From Arthrobacter sp. CJ23 (lineage in GTDB: Bacteria; Actinomycetota; Actinomycetes; Actinomycetales; Micrococcaceae): 64,000 nt of DNA. Each line of letters begins with the position of its first letter. Positions within the stretch are counted from its first letter, which is position 1. The stretch is from assembly GCF_024741795.1 (NCBI RefSeq), contig NZ_CP102950.1, positions 3,100,001-3,164,000 of the forward strand, written 5' to 3'. The notes beneath the pieces are model-generated. The model saw only the letters and a list, made by a program, of their open reading frames with translations. It had not been told where the DNA came from and made no database searches. This document shows positions 47,577 through 55,540 of this stretch, piece after piece. The position numbers and the translations under genes were made by a program.

Positions 47577-48044
47577 GTGTTCCGCATCCTCTTCCACACT
47601 CCTGAAATCCCGGGCAATACGGGCAACGCCATCCGCCTCGCTGCCATCACGGGCGCCCAGCTCCACTTGGTGGAGCCGCTCGGTTTCGACTTTTCTGACG
47701 CCAAGCTGCGCCGCGCGGGGCTCGACTACCACGACCTCGCCGTGGTCACGGTCCACAAGGACATCGACGCCGCGTGGGCGGCCCTGCAGCCGGAGCGCGT
47801 CTTCGCTTTCACCTCTGACGGCGAAACCTCCTACACGGATATCGCATACCGGGAAGGAGACGTGCTGCTGTTCGGGCCGGAGTCCGTGGGACTGCCGGAA
47901 TGGCTCAAGCAGGACCCTCACGTCACGGCCCGCGTGCGGCTGCCGATGCGCCCCTCGCTGCGATCCCTGAACCTGGCCAACGCTGCCTCCATCGCCGTGT
48001 TCGAAGCCTGGCGCCAGAACGGCTTCGCCGGCGCGCAGGTCTAA
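47577..48044 (+). CDS. trmL: tRNA (cytidine/uridine-2'-O)-methyltransferase TrmL
   Basis: A 155-residue SPOUT methyltransferase that methylates the wobble ribose (position 34) of leucine tRNAs. The family motifs are EIPGNTGNAIRLA (residues 10-22), GPESVGLPE and the knot segment SLNLANAASIAVFEA near the end. The start is GTG. A TAGGAT lies 7 bases before it, which would make a leaderless message if it is a -10 element. A hairpin follows the stop. Confidence 0.95.
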   Translation: MFRILFHTPEIPGNTGNAIRLAAITGAQLHLVEPLGFDFSDAKLRRAGLDYHDLAVVTVHKDIDAAWAALQPERVFAFTSDGETSYTDIAYREGDVLLFGPESVGLPEWLKQDPHVTARVRLPMRPSLRSLNLANAASIAVFEAWRQNGFAGAQV

Positions 48045-48080
48045 GGACCGGCACGGCATAACCGTCCGAACGCGCTGGCA

Positions 48081-48101
48081 GGGCAGCCTTCGAGGCTGCC
48101 C
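48081..48101 (+). terminator. terminator after trmL
   Basis: Perfect 8-base arms GGGCAGCC and GGCTGCCC around loop TTCGA, 37 bases after the trmL stop. No T run. Confidence 0.5.
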
Positions 48102-48114
48102 GCCCCGTCCGGGC

Positions 48115-48141
48115 CCATCCGGGACCCTTCCTGCGCCGAAT
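48115..48141 (+). promoter_or_regulatory. candidate SigK-type promoter before sigK
   Basis: CCATCC (48115-48120) and CCGAAT (48136-48141) are the two hexamers of the published mycobacterial SigK promoter. The spacer is 15 bases instead of the usual 16-17. It lies about 163 bases before the sigK start, so sigK-rskA is probably autoregulated. Confidence 0.5.
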
Positions 48142-48303
48142 AACTGGTGCAAGGCAGTTGCCTGCGGGAGAACCCCTGAGGGAGGGCACGTGCACACATT
48201 GCAACGCCGGCCAGCGGCAGTGCCCGATTCCCCGGCACGGCACGAATCATCACAGCTCCTCGCTGTGGCGGCTTCGAAAAGCGACGTCCTATGCTTGGGA
48301 GCG

Positions 48304-48909
48304 ATGGACATTCCCAACAATCCTGGCTCAAGGGTCACCGAGGCATCCAGCTCCGTTGCCGATGTCAATGCCCGGCTCGCCCGGCTGCTGAAACTCATGG
48401 CGCAGGGCGACCAGGCCGCGTTCGCAGACTTCTACCGGCTGACATCGCGCCGGGTGTTCGGCATGGCCCGCCGCGTCCTGATAGACCCCGGGCTGAGCGA
48501 AGACACCACACAGGAAGTGTTCCTGCAGGTCTGGCAGGGCGCCGCAAAGTTCAACCCGGACGCCGGCAGCCCCATGGCCTGGCTCATGACCATCGCCCAC
48601 CGGCGCGCGATCGACCGAGTCCGCTCCGCCCAGTCGGCCACGGACCGCGAGGCAAAGTTCGGCGCCGCGAACCACGGAACCGAACACGACTCCGTGGCGG
48701 AAGAAGCCGGCAGCCGCCTCGAAGCCGAGGCCGTGGTGCGCTGCCTCGGCACGCTGACAGACACGCAGCGGGAATCCGTCCGGCTGGCCTACTACGGCGG
48801 GCTGAGCTACAGGGAGGTTGCCGAGCATTTGGGTGCCGCAGTTCCGACCATCAAGTCCCGCATCCGCGACGGCCTCCTGCGCCTCAAGTCATGCCTGGGG
48901 GTGGGCTAG
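48304..48909 (+). CDS. sigK: ECF sigma factor SigK
   Basis: A 201-residue sigma-70 family ECF factor. Region 2 (about 25-95) has LSEDTTQEVFLQVW and AWLMTIAHRRAIDRVR; region 4 (about 130-195) has TDTQRESVRLAYYGGLSYREVAEHLG and SRIRDGL. The sequence is close to SigK of Mycobacterium tuberculosis (for example the FGAAN segment and the region 4 start). SigK controls secreted antigens there; targets here are unknown. The ATG at 48304 (MDIPNN) follows a GGGAG. The anti-sigma factor gene starts right after the stop. Confidence 0.93.
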   Translation: MDIPNNPGSRVTEASSSVADVNARLARLLKLMAQGDQAAFADFYRLTSRRVFGMARRVLIDPGLSEDTTQEVFLQVWQGAAKFNPDAGSPMAWLMTIAHRRAIDRVRSAQSATDREAKFGAANHGTEHDSVAEEAGSRLEAEAVVRCLGTLTDTQRESVRLAYYGGLSYREVAEHLGAAVPTIKSRIRDGLLRLKSCLGVG

Positions 48910-49785
48910 ATGTCCGAAGACAACGCAGGCGGATTCGTGCGCAGGATGTTCGCGATGGACATCCCCACAGACCTCGCCGAAGGCCGGCTCCTGGAGCTCG
49001 CCGAGATCTACGCCCTGGACGCACTGAGCAATGCAGAACGCACCGCGATTGACGACTTCGTCCGGAATTCCCCGGACGGTCCGGCCTTCTTGGCCCGTGT
49101 GCGGGACACCCGCGAGACCTTGGCCGTGAGCTACACGGCCGAGGAGGAACCTCCGGCAGGGCTGCTGCAGAACATCCTGGACCGGCTCCCGGACAACTCC
49201 GCAGCACAGGCCGCGCCCGGGCCGCGCGCCGAGACGGCGCGGCTGGGCCCGGCACCGGACAACGCGGCAGTTGTCGACGCGGCGCAGGACAGCCGCGTCG
49301 CGGACTTTGCCGCGGCACGGAACCGGCGGGACGAACGACGGCGTGGCAGCCTGCGCAGCTGGCTGGTCGGTGTGGCCGCTGCTGCAGTGATCGCCCTGGG
49401 CGGGGTCGGCGTGGGTGCCTATGTGGCCGCCCAGAACGATCCCGTGAACCAGGTCCTGCAGGCCCAGGACGTCCGGCAGTCCACTGTCGACGTCACCGGG
49501 GGCGGCACGGCCACCGTGTCCATCTCCTCGGCGAAGGATGCCGTGGTGGTCCGGATGAATGGCGTGCCGGCTCCCCCCGCTGGCAAGGTCTACCAGATGT
49601 GGCTCATCCCCAAGGACGGCTCCGCCCCTGTATCGCAGGGGCTCATGGACGCCCAGGCCCTGACCCATCCGGCAGTGGTCAAGGGCATCTCCGGCGCCGC
49701 CGCCCTGGGCATCACCGTTGAACCCGCCGGAGGCTCCCCGTCGCCCAGCCTGCCCACGGTCGCGGCCGCAACACTGTCCTCCTGA
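48910..49785 (+). CDS. rskA: anti-sigma factor RskA
   Basis: A 291-residue membrane-bound anti-sigma factor. The cytoplasmic N-terminal domain (about 15-95, with ALDALSNAERTAIDDF) binds SigK; one helix (about 151-173) and an extracytoplasmic RskA domain (about 185-275, with VYQMWLIPKDGSAP) follow. Proteolysis in the membrane releases SigK. It starts directly after the sigK stop, so the two are translated together. Confidence 0.93.
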   Translation: MSEDNAGGFVRRMFAMDIPTDLAEGRLLELAEIYALDALSNAERTAIDDFVRNSPDGPAFLARVRDTRETLAVSYTAEEEPPAGLLQNILDRLPDNSAAQAAPGPRAETARLGPAPDNAAVVDAAQDSRVADFAAARNRRDERRRGSLRSWLVGVAAAAVIALGGVGVGAYVAAQNDPVNQVLQAQDVRQSTVDVTGGGTATVSISSAKDAVVVRMNGVPAPPAGKVYQMWLIPKDGSAPVSQGLMDAQALTHPAVVKGISGAAALGITVEPAGGSPSPSLPTVAAATLSS

Positions 49786-49825
49786 ACGGCATCCCTAAGA
49801 GGTTCCTGACGGTTTCCATCAGGGC

Positions 49826-49862
49826 TTGACCTTGACGTAGCGTCAACTTCTACGCTGGATAC
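49826..49862 (+). promoter_or_regulatory. MerR-type promoter with leaderless start
   Basis: The -35 TTGACC (49826-49831) and -10 TACGCT (49851-49856) are 19 bases apart, the over-long spacer that MerR regulators untwist. The spacer holds a perfect dyad TTGACG-TAG-CGTCAA (49832-49846). The GTG start of the regulator gene begins only 7 bases after the -10, so the message is probably leaderless. Confidence 0.75.
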
Positions 49863-50624
49863 GTGAAGCAGGACGAATCCACACAGTGGACCATCGCGGA
49901 GGTGGCCAAGGCCAGCAACGTATCCTCACGGACGCTGCGGCACTACCAGCAACGAGGCCTGCTGGAACCGGCCTGGACGGGGCACAACGGCTACCGGTAC
50001 TACGGGCAGCCCGAGCTCCTGAGGCTCCAGCGGATCCTCCTGCTCCGTGAACTTGGCCTTGGGCTCGAGACCATCGGCGAAGTTCTGGATGGCCAGACCG
50101 ACACCCTGGAGGCACTTGCCGTGCACCGGAAGTGGCTGCTGGCCGAGCGCGACCGCCTGGACCGGATGTCCCGCACGGTCGACGCCACCATGTCAGCACT
50201 ACGTCAAGGAGACACCATGTCCGCGGAGAACATCTTCAAGGATTTCGACAACAACCCCTACGAAGCCGAGGCCCGGGAACTCTGGGGCGACACGGTGGTG
50301 GACGAGTCCAAGAACCGCCACGCCGCCATGTCCCCCACGCAGAAGCAGGCCTTCATGGACGAGGCCGAGGCCGCAACCACGGCCATGCTCGAGTGCCTCA
50401 ACGCCGGACTTCCGGCCGACGACGCCAGGACGCAGGCCGCCGTCGGGCTCCACCACCAGTGGATCCTCTACAGCTGGACGCCGGACAAAGCCTCGTACAC
50501 GGGACTCGGCCGCATGTACGTGGACGACCCCCGGTTCAAGGCGTTCTACGACAAGTACGACGAGCGGCTGGCCGCCTACCTGCGGGACGCCATGGCGGTC
50601 TACGCCGAACGCAACCTCGCCTGA
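49863..50624 (+). CDS. TipA-type MerR regulator with TipAS domain
   Basis: A 253-residue regulator. The N-terminal MerR winged helix (about 9-78, WTIAEVAKASNVSSRTLRHY and GYRYYGQPELLRL) is joined by a coiled-coil helix (about 80-118) to a TipAS-type ligand-binding domain (about 119-253). TipAS domains capture thiopeptide antibiotics, some covalently through a cysteine; the single cysteine here (in AMLECLNAG) does not show that this ligand binds. The GTG start lies just after the promoter, and an internal ATG with a strong site at 50217 would give a free TipAS protein, as in Streptomyces tipA. Confidence 0.88.
   Translation: MKQDESTQWTIAEVAKASNVSSRTLRHYQQRGLLEPAWTGHNGYRYYGQPELLRLQRILLLRELGLGLETIGEVLDGQTDTLEALAVHRKWLLAERDRLDRMSRTVDATMSALRQGDTMSAENIFKDFDNNPYEAEARELWGDTVVDESKNRHAAMSPTQKQAFMDEAEAATTAMLECLNAGLPADDARTQAAVGLHHQWILYSWTPDKASYTGLGRMYVDDPRFKAFYDKYDERLAAYLRDAMAVYAERNLA
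50206..50219 (+). promoter_or_regulatory. internal ribosome binding site and start inside tipA-like gene
   Basis: AAGGAGA (50206-50212) lies 4 bases before an in-frame ATG at 50217, codon 119 of the gene. The product would be a 135-residue stand-alone ligand-binding domain ending at the same stop. Confidence 0.65.
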
Positions 50625-50640
50625 CTCTCTCGCTTAACGT

Positions 50641-50683
50641 CCGACGGCGGCCCGATTCCCTTGGGGAGCCGGGCCGCCGTCGG
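50641..50683. terminator. terminator between tipA-like gene and gluconate permease
   Basis: Perfect 14-base arms (50641-50654 and 50670-50683) around a 15-base loop, 17 bases after one stop and 40 bases from the other. Confidence 0.7.
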
Positions 50684-50722
50684 GCTGTGCTGCTTGGGCA
50701 GGCGCCGATACGTGCAGTTCGC

Positions 50723-52138
50723 CTATATGACGAGCGAGAGCAGCATGACGAAGCCGAATCCGACCACGGAAATCAGCGTTTCCATGACGGACCAGGTCTT
50801 GAAGGTCTGGCCCACGGTGAGTCCGAACAGTTCCTTGACGAGCCAGAATCCGGCGTCGTTGACGTGGGACAGGAAGAGCGAACCTGCGCCGATCGCGAGG
50901 GCCAGGAGGGCGGCGTGCGTCGGGCTAAGCGAGGTGGCCAGCGGCGCGACGATCCCGGCCGCCGTCACCGTGGCCACTGTTGCCGAACCGGTGGCCAGGC
51001 GCAGCGCCACCGCCACAATGAAGCCCAGCACCAGGACGGACATGTTGGCACCTTCGGCCCACTTCTTCACGGCATCGCCAACGCCGGCACCGATCAGGGT
51101 CTGCTTGAAACCGCCGCCGGCGCCCACGATGAGCAGGATCGCCGCGATGGGGCCCAGGCTGTCGCCCAGCTTGGCGGTGATCTTGCTGCCGGTGAAGCCC
51201 ACGGCATAGCCGAACGTCACCATGGCGGCGAGCACGGCCAGGGTCATGGCCACCAGCGGCTGGCCCACGAAGTCGAAGAAGATCCGGATCATCGGTGCGG
51301 TCTTGGCGTCCGGCCAGATGATGGCCCCGACGGCCTTCAGGAGCATGAGCACCACCGGGAAGATGATGGTCAGCAAGGTAACGAGGAAGCTCGGCTGGCG
51401 TTTGACACCACTCAAGTCCACGGCATGCTTGGTGTCGATTCCACCGGCCACAGCAGGCGCATCCACCGGCACCCAGCGGGCCGCGAGGCGGGAGAACAAC
51501 GGACCACAGATGATCACGGTGGGCACGGCCACCAGCAGGCCCAGTGCCAGGGTGGTTCCCAGCTCCGCTTTCACCGCACTGATCGCAATCAGCGGCCCGG
51601 GGTGCGGTGGCACCAGCCCGTGCAGCACGGACAGGCCCGCGAGTGCCGGAATGGCGATGCGCATGAGCTTCATCTGGGAACGCTGCGTGACCAGGACGAT
51701 GACCGGCAGGAGCAGCACGAGGCCGATCTCGAAGAACATCGGCAGGCCGATGATCACCGCCACCAGGGTGATCATCCACACCACCTTGTTGCCGCTGGCC
51801 TTGGCCAGCAGCGTGTCCACTACCCGGTTGGCACCGCCTGAATCGGCCAGGAGCTTGCCGAGCATGGCACCGAGCGCGATCAGCAGGCCGACCTCCTTGA
51901 GGACACCACCCACTCCGTCTTCGAAGTTGCTGATGACCTTGGCCAGTTCGACGCCGGATGTCAGGCCGACGAAGGCCGAACCCAGCACCAGCGCAAGGAA
52001 AGGGTGGAGCTTGAATCTCGCGATCAGCACCACGATCAGCGCAATGCCCAAGGCTGCGAAGATCAGGAGCTGGGAATCGTGGGCGGTCCATTCCTGGACG
52101 GCTTGTCCCACGGCAGTCGTCACGGTTGCGAAAGCCAT
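50723..52138 (-). CDS. GntP-family gluconate permease
   Basis: A 471-residue multi-pass permease with about 12-13 helices and the conserved GntP sequence LHGLVPPHPGPLIAI near the middle. It imports gluconate or a related sugar acid by proton symport. The start overlaps the stop of the gluconokinase gene (TAATG), so the two are translationally coupled. The C-terminal half has the conserved SATVATVTAAG and LFLSHVNDAGFWLVKE segments. Confidence 0.93.
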   Translation of the reverse strand: MAFATVTTAVGQAVQEWTAHDSQLLIFAALGIALIVVLIARFKLHPFLALVLGSAFVGLTSGVELAKVISNFEDGVGGVLKEVGLLIALGAMLGKLLADSGGANRVVDTLLAKASGNKVVWMITLVAVIIGLPMFFEIGLVLLLPVIVLVTQRSQMKLMRIAIPALAGLSVLHGLVPPHPGPLIAISAVKAELGTTLALGLLVAVPTVIICGPLFSRLAARWVPVDAPAVAGGIDTKHAVDLSGVKRQPSFLVTLLTIIFPVVLMLLKAVGAIIWPDAKTAPMIRIFFDFVGQPLVAMTLAVLAAMVTFGYAVGFTGSKITAKLGDSLGPIAAILLIVGAGGGFKQTLIGAGVGDAVKKWAEGANMSVLVLGFIVAVALRLATGSATVATVTAAGIVAPLATSLSPTHAALLALAIGAGSLFLSHVNDAGFWLVKELFGLTVGQTFKTWSVMETLISVVGFGFVMLLSLVI

Positions 52139-52680
52139 TACAGCGCGTTCCTCTCGGCAGCGTCGGCGGCAATGAGGCCGAGCCGTTCAATGACTTCCTG
52201 GGCTTCCTCGGCAGGGGATGCCGAGACACAGAGGGAGATGTAGCTCTCGTCTTCCGTGGGTTCTTCCAGGGCATCGAACTGGGATTCAAGCAGGGACGGC
52301 GGCATGAAGTGCCCGTGCCGCGATGCCAGCCGGTCCGAGATCTTGTCCTTGCTGCCCTGCAGGAACACGAACACCACACCCTCGCCCCGCAGGACGTCCC
52401 TGTACCGCTTCTTCAGGGCCGAGCACGTGATGATTGCGGGGGTACCGGAGTCCGTGTGCGAGCGGATCCACGCCGCAATGGTCTCCAGCCACGGCCAGCG
52501 GTCCTCATCGCTGAGGGGCTGCCCGGCCTGCATCTTGGCCACGTTGGCCTCGGGATGGAGGTCGTCGCCTTCGGCCAGGTCCCAGCCGAGACGCCCCGCC
52601 AGGACGCCGGCCACTGTCGATTTTCCGGAACCGGAGACACCCATGATCACCAGTACGGGCTGTTGCGCAGTCTTCGCCAT
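52138..52680 (-). CDS. gntK: gluconokinase
   Basis: A 180-residue P-loop kinase that phosphorylates gluconate to 6-phosphogluconate for the pentose phosphate pathway. Walker A is GVSGSGKST (14-22); DDLHPEANVAKM and the LKKRYRDVLRG lid also fit the GntK family. The ATG at 52680 has GAGGAAGG upstream; a TTG one codon earlier is ignored. The permease gene starts at its stop. Confidence 0.94.
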   Translation of the reverse strand: MAKTAQQPVLVIMGVSGSGKSTVAGVLAGRLGWDLAEGDDLHPEANVAKMQAGQPLSDEDRWPWLETIAAWIRSHTDSGTPAIITCSALKKRYRDVLRGEGVVFVFLQGSKDKISDRLASRHGHFMPPSLLESQFDALEEPTEDESYISLCVSASPAEEAQEVIERLGLIAADAAERNAL

Positions 52681-52700
52681 CAAAGTCTGCCTTCCTCGAA

Positions 52701-52713
52701 TAAATATGATTTA
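52701..52713. promoter_or_regulatory. AT-rich dyad before gluconokinase
   Basis: TAAAT-ATG-ATTTA, 5-base perfect arms, lies 21 bases upstream of the gluconokinase start in an AT-rich stretch of an otherwise GC-rich region. On the same strand a TTGACC follows further upstream. It may be the operator of a gluconate repressor encoded elsewhere. Confidence 0.35.
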
Positions 52714-52754
52714 ACCGAGGTCAAGCATATGACACGCGTTACACAACGGCAATG

Positions 52755-53534
52755 TCAGAAACCGGCGATGGTGGTGGAGCCGTTGACTGGAACCACGTGG
52801 AAGCACTCGGCACTGGTGCCGGCCGGGAGGCCGCCCCGCTCTCCGTTCCGCTCCAGCATGGCGCGGACGGTTCGCTCCATGCCCTCGATGTCCGGGTGCT
52901 GGCTGGCGTGGATGCGGATGGCCGCGAGCTTCGCATCCACGTGGGCGGTGACATCCACGAAGTGGTTCTCACAGGACTCCGGGCCAGCGAAAAGCCACAG
53001 CCAGGGCAGCTTGTAGGCCTCCAGGCCGGCCTCGGCCAGCTCCGGATAGGCAAACGGGTTTTCCACCGCCGGGTACACGGCCCTGGTGACGGTCTCCCCC
53101 ACCGCGAGGTGGTCCGGATGGCTCTTCTGGATACGGTCCCAGTTCCGTTCCGGGTGCATGGCCAGCACGACATCGGGGCGGATCTCCCGGATGAGCTTCA
53201 CCACCTGCTTGATGACCTCGTGTGTCGGCTCCAGGTACCCGTCGCGTTCGTGCAGGTAGTGGATGTCGGTCACCCCGACCAGTGCCGCGGCCCGGCGCTG
53301 CTCCTCCGCGCGCATCTCGATGATCTGATCACGGTGCGCGGGATCGAAGCCGCCGGCGTCGCCGTCGGTCATGATGCAGTAGCTGACCTGTACGCCGGCG
53401 GCGGTCCAGGCCGCAATGGTTCCGGCGGCACCGAAGTCGATGTCATCCGGGTGGGCAGTAAAACAAAGCACCCGCTCAACGCGTTCCGTGGAGGCGTTGA
53501 ACGGGCTCTTTGCTGACGAAACGCCAGTAGTCAA
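52755..53534 (-). CDS. PIG-L family deacetylase
   Basis: A 259-residue zinc-dependent deacetylase of the LmbE/PIG-L family. The zinc motif AHPDD is at 27-31, with HPDH near residue 140 supplying the next ligand. Family members act on N-acetylglucosamine derivatives such as mycothiol and bacillithiol precursors; which sugar is used here cannot be told. The TTG start lies 5 bases after the etfA stop; the site AAAGG is inside the end of etfA. It is the third gene of the etfB-etfA unit, an unexpected combination. Confidence 0.87.
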   Translation of the reverse strand: MTTGVSSAKSPFNASTERVERVLCFTAHPDDIDFGAAGTIAAWTAAGVQVSYCIMTDGDAGGFDPAHRDQIIEMRAEEQRRAAALVGVTDIHYLHERDGYLEPTHEVIKQVVKLIREIRPDVVLAMHPERNWDRIQKSHPDHLAVGETVTRAVYPAVENPFAYPELAEAGLEAYKLPWLWLFAGPESCENHFVDVTAHVDAKLAAIRIHASQHPDIEGMERTVRAMLERNGERGGLPAGTSAECFHVVPVNGSTTIAGF

Positions 53535-53539
53535 AGGGA

Positions 53540-54493
53540 TCAGCCTTTCCGCTTCTTGATCTCTTCCGTTGCCTGCGGGACCACTTTGAAGAGGTCCCCG
53601 ATGATGCCGAAATCGGCGATCTCGAAGATCGGCGATTCCGCGTCCTTGTTGATCGCGACGATCACCTTTGAGGTCTGCATGCCGGCCTTCTGCTGGATGG
53701 CACCGGAGATTCCCACGGACACGTACAGCTGCGGCGAAACGGTCTTGCCGGTCTGCCCCACCTGGAAGTCATGGCTGATCCAGCCCGCGTCGGTGGCTGC
53801 ACGGGAGGCGCCGACAGCGCCGCCGAGGGCATCCGCCAGCTCCTCGATGGGACCGAAGTTACCGTCCACGCCACGTCCGCCGGACACCACCACGCGTGCC
53901 TCGCCCAGATCCGGGCGGCCGCTGGCGGGCTTGGCGCTCCGGGCAGTGATACGGGCAGCGTTGGCCGTGGCGCCGGCCGGGACCTCCACAGTGACGGTTT
54001 CCGGGGTGACGGCAGCCGGGGCGGCCTCGGGGTCGATGCTGTTCGGCTTGACCGAAAGCACGGCCACGGCCGACTTCGCCTTGGCCGTGGTGTTGTACGA
54101 ACCGGCCAGAACAGACTTGTGCGCGGTGCCGTCGGCATCGACGCCCACCACGTCCGTGATGACTCCGGCGTTGAGCTTGATGCCCAGGCGGGCGGCGATT
54201 TCCTTGCCGTCCGCGGAGTTCTCCAGCAGGACCGTTCCGGCTCCGGAGGCCACGACGGCCGCGGCCAGGTAGGCCGCTTTCGGGGCCACGAGGTAGTCGT
54301 CCAGGTCCGCGGCCGAGGGGCGGTAGATGGTGGTGGCACCGTAGGCGCCCAGGGCGGCAGCGACGTCGTCGTGCAGTTCGCCGTTGAACGCGACGGCGGT
54401 GTCCCCCAGCGAGCGGGCGATCGTCAGGAGCTCCAGGCTGCTCTTCTTGAGGGCAGGGCCCGGGTTGTCAATGAAAACCAGTGCTTGTGTCAT
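53540..54493 (-). CDS. etfA: electron transfer flavoprotein alpha subunit
   Basis: A 317-residue EtfA. The N-terminal half is the ETF domain; the C-terminal FAD domain has VVSGGRGVDG, QVGQTGKTVSPQLYVSVG, SGAIQQKAGM and VAINKDAESPIFEIADFG, which bind FAD. With EtfB it takes electrons from acyl-CoA dehydrogenases to the membrane ETF dehydrogenase. It starts 13 bases after etfB ends. A second copy lies at 62724-63719. The neighbour order matches fixB/etfA (Rv3028c). Confidence 0.95.
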   Translation of the reverse strand: MTQALVFIDNPGPALKKSSLELLTIARSLGDTAVAFNGELHDDVAAALGAYGATTIYRPSAADLDDYLVAPKAAYLAAAVVASGAGTVLLENSADGKEIAARLGIKLNAGVITDVVGVDADGTAHKSVLAGSYNTTAKAKSAVAVLSVKPNSIDPEAAPAAVTPETVTVEVPAGATANAARITARSAKPASGRPDLGEARVVVSGGRGVDGNFGPIEELADALGGAVGASRAATDAGWISHDFQVGQTGKTVSPQLYVSVGISGAIQQKAGMQTSKVIVAINKDAESPIFEIADFGIIGDLFKVVPQATEEIKKRKG

Positions 54494-54506
54494 GGGTGGA
54501 TTCCTC

Positions 54507-55307
54507 TCAGAGCAGCTTCTGGGCGGCCAGGAACTCGACCAGCTTGATGCCGGCGTCGCCTTCGTCGGTGATGATGGTGCCTGCGGTGCGCGGCGGGCGG
54601 GCCTGCGCGGACTCCACCACGGTCAGCGAGCCGGCGGCTCCGACCTCGGAGGCTCCAACACCGATGTCGGCCAGCGACAGCGTGGTGATCTTCTTCTTCT
54701 TGGCGCCCAGGATGCCCTTGAAATTCGGGTAGCGGGGCTCGTTGATCTGGTCCGTGACGGAGACGAGGGCCGGCAGGGATGCTTCTACGGTGTCCGAGTG
54801 GGTGTCGCCGTCGCGGCGGGCCACGACCTTGCCGCCGGTGACGTCCAGGCTGGAGGAAAAGGTCAGCTGCGGCAAGGACAGACGCTCGGCAAGCTGCGCC
54901 GGCACCAGGGAGGTTTCGCCGTCGGTGGAGGCCATGCCGGTCAGGACCAGGTCCACCGGAGCGTCCGTGCCGAGGTGGCGGATGACGGCTGCGAGGGCCA
55001 GCGACGTTGCTGCTGCGTCCGAGCCGGCCAGAGCGTCATCGCTCAGGTGCACGCCCTCGGTGGCGCCGATCTGCAGCGACTTCTTCACGGCGTTGACGGC
55101 GCCGGAAGGGCCCATGCTGAGGGCGATGACCTGGTTGCCGGCCTTGCTGCCGCCGCGGGCCTCGATCAGCTGCAGTGCTGCTTCCAGGGCATATTCGTCG
55201 AGTTCGGACAGGATGCTTTCGTCGCGGTCCGTGGTGTTGTTTGCGCCGGTGATGTGCCGGTCGAACTGCGCGTCAGGGACGTGCTTGACCAGAACGACAA
55301 TCTTCAA
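54507..55307 (-). CDS. etfB: electron transfer flavoprotein beta subunit
   Basis: A 266-residue EtfB that binds AMP and docks EtfA. The start KIVVLVKHVPDAQ and the middle segment VDLVLTGMASTDGETSLVPAQLAERL match the family. I chose the TTG at 55307 because it gives the standard KIVVLVK N-terminus and GGAAGAG lies just before it; a GTG four codons upstream is the alternative. It is the first gene of the etfB-etfA-PIG-L unit. Confidence 0.94.
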   Translation of the reverse strand: MKIVVLVKHVPDAQFDRHITGANNTTDRDESILSELDEYALEAALQLIEARGGSKAGNQVIALSMGPSGAVNAVKKSLQIGATEGVHLSDDALAGSDAAATSLALAAVIRHLGTDAPVDLVLTGMASTDGETSLVPAQLAERLSLPQLTFSSSLDVTGGKVVARRDGDTHSDTVEASLPALVSVTDQINEPRYPNFKGILGAKKKKITTLSLADIGVGASEVGAAGSLTVVESAQARPPRTAGTIITDEGDAGIKLVEFLAAQKLL

Positions 55308-55470
55308 TGTCTCTTCCACTGTCTTCGAAGCAGCCTTCCATGGTTGTGGGTGGCTGACGGCTGTTCGTCTAGCCATGGATCGGCCCGGTTCGTGGGCTCG
55401 TCCTAGCTAAGCATATTGCCCGCCAAAACCCTCGTGGGCGTTAACTCCTGTTTCGTCCTGCCTTGCAGGA

Positions 55471-55519
55471 ATGCCCGACGGCGGGCGGCACCGCTTGGGT
55501 GCCGCCCGCCGTCGGGCAT
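55471..55519. terminator. 20-bp perfect hairpin after HtrA-like gene
   Basis: Arms 55471-55490 and 55500-55519 are exact complements around a 9-base loop, 21 bases after the HtrA-like stop. On that strand it is followed by the promoter region of etfB, so it isolates the two units. Confidence 0.75.
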
Positions 55520-55540
55520 TGCTGCTGTCAGCGCAAGCCG

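Noticed and set aside
45387..48398. A 1003-codon open frame on the minus strand
   Set aside because: It runs antisense to the J-domain, trmL and sigK genes and is rich in Arg/Pro repeats produced by the complement of GC-rich codons; no domain is visible.
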